Source: Liolophura sinensis
Taxonomy: Eukaryota > Mollusca > Polyplacophora > Chitonida > Chitonidae
Assembly: GCF_032854445.1 (NCBI RefSeq)
Contig: NC_088304.1
Location: 27,599,732-27,663,731, forward strand
Direction of reading: 5' to 3'
DNA length: 64,000 bases
Shown one piece after another: positions 1-11,700 of the stretch. The translations under genes and the position numbers were made by a program. A model generated the notes under the pieces. It did no database searches. It was not told the DNA's origin and saw nothing but the letters and a program-made list of their open reading frames with translations. Position 1 is the first letter of the stretch, and each line of letters starts with the position of its first letter.

Positions 1-548
1 TTGTGAATGGTGTACACGACGGGGTCAAGTTTGTGAGAGGACAAAACCATTGAACTTCGACAAATGTGTGACAAGCCTGACAGAAAACCACGGCCGTATC
101 ATCGACAACTGGATTTGAAACTGTGATCGATTTAGGCTCAGGCCCATTTGATGAGATCATCTTAGCAGTCACAATCAGTTATATCTGATCAATGCGCGGC
201 CAAGCTTCCTAGCTCTCGGTTTCAAACCGACGCAAGGCTTGCTCTGATTTGGTGATCATCTTGGTCCGAATTTTACAATCGTCTTTGATCACAAATTCAA
301 GAAACAACTTAATGTTACTTTGTTTTCGTATGACTGCAATATACGATGATCAAAAAGCAGAGCGACAAGTTTTTGAACATAATATTCAAATTGAAATTAT
401 GTATCAACTGTCATGAGTCTTAACGGGAACTCATATGATGGCCATATGGACAACGTAAAGGCCTCTGCATAACACTATATCAGTTTTTACACCACAAATA
501 AGATAAGAAAGGAGAAACTGTATAAAGATTCTTAAGCTTATTAATTAA
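1..548. other. Upstream flank, nothing recognised
   Basis: AT-rich DNA without a convincing exon, repeat or RNA gene. Confidence 0.5.
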
Positions 549-937
549 ATAAGCATTAACCATGCTACACAATCTTTGCATTCAGCATAAGGCGTCAAAG
601 GACACGAGTAGCCAAGGTACCCACGATGAATAAACTATAGCCATGCTACACAATCTTCGCATTCAGCATAAGGCGTCAAAGGACACGCTTTTCCAAGGTC
701 CTCACGATGAATAAATTTTAACCATGTTACACAATCTTCGCATTCCGAATAAGGCATCAATGGACACGCTTAGCCAAGGTCCTCACGATGAATAAACTAT
801 AGCCATGCTACACAATCTTCGCATTCCGAATAAGGCATCAAAGGACACGCGTAGCCAAGGTCCTCACAATGAAAAGCTTTTAACCATGCTACACAATCTT
901 CGCATTCAACATAACGCGTCAAAGGACACGCGTGGCC
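549..937. repeat. Tandem array, 81-bp unit, about 4.8 copies
   Basis: The motif CCATGCTACACAATCTT recurs at 560, 641, 722, 803 and 884, exactly 81 bases apart. Units differ at a few positions (for example CAGCAT versus CCGAAT). Each of the first three units carries a 23-codon ATG-to-TAA frame, but the stops recur with the repeat. Confidence 0.93.
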
Positions 938-2238
938 AAACTAGAATTTCAAGATAGGAGACCTCAAGAATATCAGCCATGCAAGTCAACAGGCTCAAGT
1001 TCTGAAACCGAGCGTATCAAAATACAAGACGTGCTTGTACTTATTTGATTTTGTTGACAGTTATTCAGTGAAATCTAAAGATGGTAAAACACATTTCCAA
1101 AGAGCATACAAATTAACCAAGGACATAATAATATTATTATTCATTATGAATGCCTAGCTGGTTCCTGAATCTTTACATTACAATAAATAATATAATACGT
1201 CTTACTCATTTAAACAAAACTATATTTTAATTTATCCACCACTAAAGTTTTGTTATCGCACTTCATGGTGGTATAATCCTCTGCGAATGTATCCACTGGA
1301 CTTGAATTACAGTAGTCATATTTTGATCCCTATCTGGAAACCATAAGAGCTTTTTTTGTATCTGCGACATGTCGCCTCCCCCCCCCCCCCCCCACTAATA
1401 TTGAAAGCGTCTAGACTGGCTTTTAAAGAAAAGTACATGCATATGTGGATTCGCAGGCGATATGTTGATGTCCTGGAACCTGACGCGGTGTTTGGAATAT
1501 CTGAAGTGACGTCCCGGGCAGGGCTACCACATTCAACGGCGCCTTCTAAAGAATATTCTCTGTGTTTTGAAAATACTCCTAAGATGCCCTGACATTTGTT
1601 TTATTTTAACCTCCACTGGGGTCTTCAAAGTTAACGCCTACTTGGTGTCACGCAAAGACTTTGTTGTCAGTAGTTTACGGAGGTATTTTAAAAACCAGAC
1701 GGCTTTCTATTTTCCCATTGCACTCTGCCATAAGGTTTGCTTAACGGCCGGACAAACCTCGGCCAGTTTTACAAGATTGTTCCTGACGCGAGTCTGCTAA
1801 ACATAGACTTCGGTCAGTCTGACGTCACCGCAAATGATACGCTTGTTTATCTATTGGCACGACCTGTGGGTTCAACGGGTTTTCTGTTTCACCGTGTAAC
1901 TGTTGTTAACCAGAGAAGCAGCCTATCTCTGCCGAAATCTCTGACCGGACACAGGTGCCCTTTCGCAACCCGTGTACCCACTGGCCAGAGAGAAGACAGA
2001 GAAAGCGGAGAAAGTTCACCGCTGATATCGTAGCACGCGCGCCACATGTGCAAATATAATACGAGCCGTGTCCAAAATGCCTTTAGTGCTAGTTCTGTAC
2101 CACGTGCGGTACGTACAGTAGACCTACTACCCGTCCATTCATAACTAGAGCGCTGCGACTAATATGTCTCCATTTCAGCCTTGTTAATATACAGCCAGAG
2201 GCAACCTGTTCTTCAACCAAGCTGCCATCGAGGGGACT
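938..2238. other. Upstream flank of the receptor gene, nothing recognised
   Basis: Apart from the poly(C) run, only short overlapping frames are present (for example 1356-1592 and 1737-2033). They lack coding character and splice context. Confidence 0.5.
1378..1393 (+). repeat. Poly(C) run
   Basis: Sixteen consecutive C bases, with CCC-rich flanks. Length is likely to be variable or miscalled. Confidence 0.9.
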
Positions 2239-2665
2239 TATAAACTGAATTTAGCGGAGAAGGGTAATTTGTCTGGAGGGAGAGCAGGAAAACAACAGCG
2301 GGAAGCCGGCCTTTATTCCTGCCTTCTTAATATACAGTCTTGATGTCTATTAAGCGGGCGCTGTTCCCTTCCTAACGGCCGTATATGTGCGCGATTTGTG
2401 GGTGTTGAAAACAAGACAGGGGATGTGGAATTTTTTTTCTGTCTGACGTACGCATATAGCTTGTCAGATTTGTTCGACTTGACCAGTGTTGTTGCAGTTT
2501 GCTGGAAACACCTGGAGGTACAGCGCTGTACCTTGGTCAAAGATACATATATATCCACACTAAAAATACGTCCTGCCATATGTTAGTCAGGTAAGAGTAG
2601 CCATCAGTAGAGGCCGCTCTTGGGATCTTACCATTATTACCCACTTGTGTTTACCGGCCAAAACG
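2239..2665 (+). promoter_or_regulatory. Possible promoter/5' leader of the receptor gene
   Basis: A TATA-like TATAAA lies at 2239-2244 in ACTTATAAACTG, about 420 bases before the start codon. A CAG|GTAAGA donor-like site at 2588-2596 lies between it and the ATG, so the leader could be spliced in some transcripts. The transcription start cannot be placed from sequence alone. Confidence 0.25.
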
Positions 2666-2744
2666 ATGAAATTGGATAAAGGATTTGTTAATATACTGTT
2701 GGTGTTACCTGTTTATCTACTTCTGAAGATCGACACAGCGAAAG
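2666..2744 (+). CDS. Receptor gene exon 1: start codon and signal peptide
   Basis: The ATG in AAAACGATGA opens a 26-codon segment: a lysine-containing N-region (MKLDKG), a hydrophobic core (residues 7-20, FVNILLVLPVYLLL) and a small-residue site near TAK. This is a classic secretory signal peptide. The exon ends AAAG|GTAAGA in phase 1, and the split glycine codon is completed by the first two bases of exon 2. The frame upstream is closed. The matching phase and the signal-peptide character tie this exon to the domain exons 8.7 kb downstream, but no direct splice evidence is available. Confidence 0.75.
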
Positions 2745-5700
2745 GTAAGATTATATAATCTTCCTTGTATGATTTCTGGATTCTTTTAAATATCAAGATT
2801 GGCAAGAATTTATTGCATTAGCTGATACAAACGTTCAGGGCATTGAACGCATATGTAAAAAGTAATTTCATTGTTCAGACCCTTACCTCGTGGATTTTTG
2901 AAGATATATGTACTAATTTATCCAGTAACATCTCTGTTTAATGTACCCTTCAGCCGGCCTAGAAATCTCATGTAACCTGTCTTGCATAGATTTAAATATT
3001 TTGACACTGCAGGACTAGCTCAATACCAGTCTGAACAGCCATATAATAACGGTGAAGGCACAGGTATATTATCTCATGGAACTAGCAATTCCATATTTGG
3101 CAAGGCCGTTCTGTGACATTTGTCTTCAAACCGTATCTCAGCCAAGATGTAGAAATCTTCCAGCAGTAATATCTGACCAGGAGAAAATGGTAAGGACGGA
3201 TAGTTGAAGTATTGTGTGAAATATTCCTCAAGATGCATGTACGATTTTATTGAACAAGTTCAAAGGTCGGCTGAAAACTTTTTGTCAAACTTATGAATAC
3301 CTGCATGTAGTAAGCACTATTTTGTTGAAAAAGTACATCACAACTACAATACCCTGGTCCATACACTCAAAGTTGTTCAGTGTCAGCTATTGCCATATCA
3401 CAACTCCTTTGGTTTAACCCGGGTCACCTTACATTTGCCTGCATGTGTTTGTCGGTTATCTCTTCATTACATATCATCTATAAGAACATGTAGTATTTAT
3501 AGCTTTTCCTGCAGGTTTTCATATATGTTATTACAGATAAGATAAAATGCATCAGAGAATGTTGAATTATTTAGTATAAATGCAAAGCGAGGTTCTAAAA
3601 ACAACATCCGTTTTTTATAAGGCGCTTGGTGCTTTTGATAACTCACGAAATGTAGGGAAGCTTTCGCTCATGAAAGAAGCTTATTTTCTAGGGAGGGGGC
3701 AGGAGAACGTGTGGGGGTGGGACAGGATAAGGAGGTTAAATTAGGAGCTAATGTTTTGTATGAGTGAGCCCAGCAGTGGCTCCATTACATGAAGCAAAAG
3801 CTATAATGCAATACGTTGTTTTCAGTAAACACCTTGTCTACTGTTTGTTTCGGCGGAAGCTCACGTTCTTATACACAATCAGGTTAGCCTCAATAACCGC
3901 TACCAAGTCATCACTTACATGTGAACCTGTTAGAGTTACTAACCTGTCATCGCTAATACTTTTAGAGAAAAAACACAAGTGCTTTCTGGTACAGATTTCT
4001 TCTCTTCCTCATCACTCACTCTCTACTGCAGCTTCAGCACTCATCAGAAAATGCCTTCAACTCTTCACGCCACTACCCCCACCCCTCTCTGGCATTCTTC
4101 CCGCTGGGACAGTATATTAACCAGACGCCGTGTGTACTGATTACGTGATGAAATTGAGAGTTACCCAATGCTGATTATTTCAACGACGTCATAGCAGTTA
4201 CTAGAGTTAACCAGCTAGACTTCATTTACCTGTCTGTCTAAGCTTCACCTGGAATCGCCCCACACTTATTCAATATTCTCTACCAGCAAAGGGGGTGAAG
4301 ATGCATGGCGTGACGCAGAAAATAAACAAGTGCTGTTAACATCTTGTGATTTTATAAAAGACAGGACGTTTGTAATCTGGTTATGTAGCAACGCTTGCCT
4401 CAGTTAAAATGCGGAGAATATACCCATTCTCAGGCTGTTCGGAGAATGGATTTATAGCTCCGTGGAAATGCCCCAGATGTCTGAGTTACTGTCAGTTATA
4501 TTTAACACTTTTATAATGGTTTTGAAATGAAATATAGTATTACGTTTCGAGACTCAGATACTGAACGAGAGCAGTGTACTCACAGGCGCAATATGTAAGA
4601 ATAAAAACAGTTCTGACCTGCAAAGGTTGGAGCCGTTGGATACACCAAGTATGTTTAACTCACTTATTAACCCACCGATAGTACTCGCATCTGTTGCGAT
4701 AAGATACGCGTCCACATCTATATATTCTGTCTTCAGTCCACAGGAAGTTTCTTATACATAAAAAATCCATAATGTTGAAAAGTGCATGCTGCGCGTAGGC
4801 TCATTTTCTCAAAACCACGCAAATAATAGTTTGTAACATTCCTCATAAATCCAGTCCTCGTTTGGCGTTACAACCTAATAAACTTCTCCAAGAAAATGGT
4901 TTTTCAAAGCTTTGTCATGTTCACTCGTTCTCTTTATTTATCACCAGGTGCACACTTTGTTGTAACATATCTGTGAGACTCCATTCCATATTTTACATAG
5001 TTCAGTCTATGAGTCGCAGCGAGATTTTCGTATACCAGCCGTCAACTAATATGGACGTTCCAGGCCAATAACCATAAGACCATTTCCCAAAATGACGTAT
5101 AACACAAACCACCCAAGAACTAAGAATGTATGTAAAGTACGAAAATATAGGACGGAACCATGCAAAGAGAATCGCTCAACAGTTTCCAGTGATGCTAGAA
5201 AGACGCACTTTATGGTCAAGGCGACTGAGTGAAACCAGTAACCAAACCGTGTACCATGCTAGTATATAAGTATTGATTTCAATTGTTCGTACATCCATTG
5301 TGGCGATCTAATTTTCATCACGATGAATATACACACCCCGGCCCTAGTTAGTGGTAAAGCGTAATTTCACATATGACTCAAGAGAGTACTGTATATAAGT
5401 GAGAAAGTGCAAATCAGGAGGCCGTGAGAAAGAAAATAGACACTGTACAATATCAATCTCATGCGTAGTAATATGTACACTTATTTTCTGTGTACACTTC
5501 TTTGGTATATCCGCTTATTGTACATTGAACCGGAACCGGAAATAGATAATTCATTCAACACCTAATGAGGGGATTCAAAATACTACCATTATAATTGGAA
5601 CACTTGCAAAACCTGAATTGGGCCCTCAGGAAATGGTTGATGTTTTGATAAATCTTGTTTTCACTCAGCTAAACTCACATACATCCGGAAACCGCATAGT

Positions 5701-8700
5701 TACGAATCGGAAATGCCACAGTAGGTTTGTTCAGTGGACATTGAGGGACTATATCACATTAACCACAATGACAGGTGGTTATATGAGTGACAAACGAGCT
5801 ACCCCTGCTGCTAACGGGTTTATACGGGTATCTATACAATCCGCGATTCCTGGATAAAAATCGCACTCTCCATTAAACACTGACCGTGGTCTGCCTGCAT
5901 GCCAGAGGCACAATATTCTGTCTACACACAAATTATTTGATGAATGACGAACATGTGTGTTTTGTCAGACACTTTCATATGTTGGTATGTGGGTATCTTG
6001 TACAGCTATCCGTTGTGGATATATACCTAAATGTCCATATAGTCTTAATGCTACAGACCACGGTTCTTGATAGTTGGCAAATGGTCACACGTAACCGGTG
6101 AAGTACGGCCTCTTGTCAATTTACATCAGTTAGGATTTTATTCTAACTGTTCATGTAAATGCATAAATAAGAACAATTTACACGCCCCCTAGCACCATGG
6201 CTTAAGCAGCATTACGTAAATAAATGCATTGATGATAATGGCAATTTATTAGACGTCACTGGTCTAAAGTCACTCAAAATGCTGTGCTGTCATCACATTT
6301 AACATAAAATAATATAAAAGCCGGCACCAATGAAATAATGCTTAAGGTTTAAGGGCATAAACATAAGGCAAAGCCGTAAAATGCCAGGGCTGTATAAGTA
6401 TCGATCAGTATATTATTTGCAGTTATTTTACGACTTAAAAAATCTAATGTGTTTTTGACACTGACAAGTATAACTGAAATGCGAATTTTGAGAATTTGGA
6501 TTTCTGACCGGAAATATTCGCACTTGTGTCCTGATACCATTGAAATCAGTACAATAGTCAAATGTATATGGCGTCAACATGTGAATATGTAAGTGTGAAT
6601 ATGTAAGTGTGAATATATATGTGTGAACTCTACCGCTTGGTTATGGCAGGAGTTAGTTGTGAGGCGTTCGTCTTTGGTCGACGGGTGGTATATAAATGGA
6701 GGATTAGATCTCCCTGTACAACCGTGCACACTGTACAGTTTATAGGACTGTGACAACGATGGGAATGTAAATCATCAGTTAAGCAGGCGTTAATGGGTGA
6801 TGCGGGCAAAACCTTTTAGCAAGGGGTATGAAGACCGGATTGAAATGCAACGATCCGCTGCAGACACACCTTACAGCCTTAACTTGTAATCAGGTCCAGA
6901 TGATGGACGCTATGATATACATCGTCTGCGCCAGTCTTAGATCTCGTGAGATCCTGATATCCTATCAGTGCAGACATACGTTTATGATGATTAAATCGAC
7001 CTGTTCACGTTGAGATTAACACTCATGCAACCCGTCAACGTTTCACCCTTTTATTTATATATTTAAAGTTAACAAAAAAAGTTTTAATACGACAGAAGCC
7101 TTCTATAGTTTTCAGACAAGGTGATAACACCGTTTTACTGTTTTGCTTAAAATTAAGCCCTGAGGTAAATTGACCAACGGCTGTATTTAACCGGTTAGGT
7201 GTGACCATTTTTCCAGCTATCGCAATATACTCGCTGCTGTGCTTTTACTCTTTATTTTGTAGTATTTTATGATTGTTATTTATACTTACAATATATACTT
7301 ACAATTTTCCAGTACGGTGTCCTTCTTTTAAAATAATTTAAGCTGATAGGTAATATGGTACATATATACACTTAGATTCTATATTCGGATTGTAAATGGA
7401 TTTCATGACATTAAAGTAATCTAATTTGTGTATCCAGTAATCCATGCGATCATGTACCCAATGTATTATATACGTTCCACAAGGCAGAGATAAGACAGAG
7501 CTTCATTAATGAAACCAATCTTTTATCCACGTACATCCAACAATTCAAAGTGTCAGGGGTTAGTATGAACATTTCACTTACTTGATGGAGTAAACCAACG
7601 CCCTTCTGTATGAACCCGACAAATCCCCTGACTTAAAGCCGCATATAAAGCAGCAAGCGTTGGATTTGAACTTTATTTGTCAAAAGCCTGATTCTGCCTT
7701 TGATCATATGAACCAGCGAGTAGCAGCACAGTTTTAGAGTACATGGTGGGGATGTTGTTACCGTCATACTTGAGAGTTTTTCGCCTACACGACAGCGGCC
7801 TGGATATTATGGCTTTTGAGATGTTATACTCGCGGACAGTTTCATGTGTGACTTATGTCTCATTGGTGGAAGGTAAACGGTCTGGAATGAATTTTATGTA
7901 GGACTGTGCCACAGAACACAGTCGACAGCTTATTAATACCTAGACATCGAGAATGGTAGCTTGTAGGGGAATCTTGGAAAATCCTTGTTGGAGAAAAACA
8001 TGTGTCGTGTGAACAAGTGATTGCAGAGCAAACCCTCACCCGCTCGGCCTTGTCAAAGCTATACTAGTCGTATTACCGACACTTTTGTATGAAAGGCTAC
8101 GTGAAAAAGTTTCATGTTGAATAAGGTTTTGGTATCGTTCATTTGGCATAACTAGGTTTGCGGTAAGAACGATTCTACTTATAGTTTGTATGTTAACAGT
8201 TGCCACATATTCAATCAAAGCCAGTCGACATGCTGTCAAAGGGGTCTTCTATTTGTTTATGGTATCCCGAAAGTTTATGAAACCTTTAGATATCTCGACA
8301 GCTATATAAACCGAATTATCGGATATAAACCGGACGTATTTCTTGTTCGCGTATCTGTAAATGATCCTGAAATAAAGCCAAGGTTTATGATTAGTTGAGG
8401 AATAAGTCGGCGTATGTCTAGCTGTTCGCATCTATCTGTGAAATAACACCTGGATAATCCCGTGGGGCGGTTACATTTGACCCAAACATAATATACAACT
8501 TCTGTGGATGTGCCTGTTACGTCATGCAGGATGAAGGATGAAAGACTTTGGAATAATCGGAGTAAACTTCCACAACCAAACAAATACACTAGCACTCTGC
8601 GGAAAGTCACCAGTTCTCTTCCTGGGAAAACATTTATAAATAAACCCAACTGTGTCGAATGGAGAGTGCTTCTGGCTTCAAAGGCTGTAGACCAGAAGTG

Positions 8701-11700
8701 TGTGTCCAGATAAAAGCTCCGGATAAATATATAAAGCTGTTTCCAATCTGAGGATCCCGCTGTTCAATGAGCGCGTGCGTCAACTCCGCCATGGATGAAT
8801 CCAGTCCGCCATACGTCACGGCGGATATACCCGATACGATCAAGGGCGGTAAATCTTACTCATATTTCACCTCTCGTCAAAATCTGATCATCAACAGTCT
8901 ACCCCTGCGCGCCTCCCCTTTTTTTTTATCTTAACCTCTTACACCGACTGGCCAGTATGGTGATAATTGGGATGCGTCACGCAAGTCGTCCGATAGTACC
9001 GACAGAGACAGAAAGCTTTTTGAGATTAAACGCGTATAAATTAAACCCATTTGTCTGATAGATGCATGTATGTTTGTTTTGCGTTAGCCATATACGTATT
9101 TAAGAGGAATATCTCGTACAAATCTTAGGAGTGCCGTAGGACAGAATGGGTGGGTTCAGCAAAACAACTCTCTACGAGGATGATTTTACTGTTAAATGAA
9201 TCATCCTCAAAGTCAGTATTATACCACCAGCACATGGCAACTTTCTTGTAATATGTGTCGAGTTTCCCGACAGATACCTGCGGAAATTCCATGTTTATAT
9301 GGCACATCCAAGGGTAGTTTTAAGGAAGTGTTTTTGTTTGTTTTACATACATTGATCCTTTGCGCGGTCACACGACATGTATGCACAGCTGCAATTTGGA
9401 ACTTTCACTCTTTATATGAAGGCTGTTGTGACAAATTCCTACTTCACGAAAAGCTTGAATGGTGCTGGGCAAAACATACACCATGATACTTTATTTCACA
9501 CAGCTGTAGGCCCATACTACGGAGCTGTAAAAGTGAAATGGTGGAAATAAAAAAAAATTTATGAAGAAAGAAAAAAATGACGTGGTGCAAAAAAATTGGG
9601 GAAAGAGAAAATCTTTTTTCTAGCCCCTGAGTTATTTAGTCGTGGCCTCGACTAAATTGGCCAATCACAGGTCGTTTGCCATCAAACAGCCAGTATGACA
9701 GCCACTGATGAGCATCTGTCACTGATAACTACAACTTTTGACCAGGGCTTTATCATGAGATAAATAACTTGTGTTTTAAATGAAAACAACCATTATAATG
9801 GACATGATCGCCGACACAGGCCAATTCCAATCTGTTTAAAATGTTCTCAAATGCCACTCTGCAGTGCTTGTGCACTTCATGTACATGTACGACTTTGCTT
9901 GACCGTTACGACTTGGTCTGCGCAGAAACAGTGACGTGCTGAAAGAATAACGGAGTACACCGCTTTAAACCAACTTGGTTTAGGCGGGAAATGCATTTCC
10001 CTCTATCAACGATGCACCTTATTAAAAAAACACATTTGAAAGAGACAATATATGGACTAAATAAAAATAAAGTACAAAATACAGCGTGCAGCAACGCACT
10101 TATATAGCCTAATCGAGTTCTTTCAATCTCAGTTGTAATAGCGATATGTGAGAGATTATTCGAATACATGTACTTGATCCAGCCAGGGTGGAACGTAGGC
10201 AAGCTATATATACGTTAGGACCAAAGGCTTTAACTCTCTTTTTACCTACATGTCTGAGGACGGCTGTGGTAAGTTTTAAACTTATCGTATTATTTGGTTG
10301 AGTTTTTGCTTTTTTAATAATAATCCCAGACTGTTGGAGGTTACACCATGAATCTTGTTGGCGTTGAACATTTTGGGACTGAGAAAATATAATTTGCAAG
10401 TGGAAAAAGTTAATTTGTAAAAGTATAATGGCACTGACGATCAGGCTGTGGGCCCCTGTATATATAGATGAGATTATAGCGTAACCCTTAATTATGATTG
10501 GCCAATTATGTCGGGGCCCGACTTTCAAACTCTAGGCCCCGACTTGTAAACGCCCGACTGTTAAAGTCGAGGGTTAAAAAAAAATTTTTTTTCACCATCT
10601 TCTTTTTTTTTCTCTCTTCCAAAATTTTTATTTTCACCATGTTCTTTTTTTATGCTCTCTTCCAAAAAAATTTTTTTCAGTATGTTCTTTTTTTTTTCTC
10701 TCTTCCAAAAATGTTTATTTTCACCATGTTCTTTTTTATGCTCTCTTCCAAAAAAATTTTTTTCACTATGTTCTTTTTTTATGCTCTCTTCCAAAAATGT
10801 TTATTTTCACCATGTTCTTTTTTTATGCTCTCTTCCAAAAAAAATTTTTTCACTATGTTCTTTTTTTTTTCTCTCTTCCAAAAATTTTTGTCACCATGCC
10901 ACTTTTATGGATCCATGCCACACCGTATGACTCCACGGAAGAAATTTCACAATCTAACAGCGTGTAGTTCGAAAATGCAGATAACAATAAGGTCAAATGC
11001 TACCACATATAATGAGCGTTGATTTCATTTCCTGTATTAGAAAGTTGATCTCTTTTAAGAGAATGAATGGAACTTCAAGGATTCTTTCCTTGCATGGAAC
11101 CGTTACTCCTAGGAGGATGTATCGAACCTTCAATGTTCCCCTTCAAGGAAGATGTGTGGAACCTTCAGTGTTTCCATCCTAGCAACAGGTATGGGACTTT
11201 CAATGTGTCTCTCCTATCCTAGTAGGGTGTATGGAGCCTTCAAGGTTTTCCTCCTAGCAGAGTGTATGGAACATCCATGGTTTCCTCTCTAGCGGCATGT
11301 ATTGAACCTTTACCTTTTAGATTATAACAACATTGTATTTTAAGGCATAAATGATCAATTCAGTATTAAAATCCTGGCCAATCATACTCTTATTTCTGTA
11401 TTTTCATGTTGTTGTTTTTTTGCAGGTCTCAGCGGTAATTATGCCTGTGACGTGAATCTCTGTGACGACGATGCACCCCAACTTCTGTGTCAAGCCGGAA
11501 GTGTAATTCTCATACAGGAAGTAATGTGCAGAGATGGGACGAAAAACTGTGACGAAGTTGCTTTCCGGGAAGTGACGAGAATTTGTTCGGGAAGGCAGTA
11601 CTGTCAGCCGTCAGATCTGTGGTACATCCGGGGACAGTTCTGTCCGAACGGAGTGCAGAGCGATGATGACGTGAAGGCCATTTCATTGGTGTTCGTCAGT

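Larger units (their letters stand above)
2745..11425 (+). other. Intron 1 of the receptor gene (8.7 kb)
   Basis: GT...AG intron between the signal-peptide exon and the SUEL exon. It holds two R1 repeat copies (6055-6345 and 7130-7255), one R2 fragment (5015-5096) and two tandem arrays (10570-10895 and 11080-11318). No convincing additional exon was seen on either strand. Confidence 0.6.

Noticed and set aside
1356-1592. 78-codon frame with a Pro run
   Set aside because: Depends on the poly(C) tract; no other coding evidence.
10109-10528. 139-codon minus-strand frame
   Set aside because: Low-complexity hydrophobic composition without family resemblance.
10498-11022. 174-codon frame, Phe-rich, and matching Lys-rich frame on the minus strand
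   Set aside because: It is produced entirely by the 43-bp T-rich tandem array; the same motif reappears in all frames.
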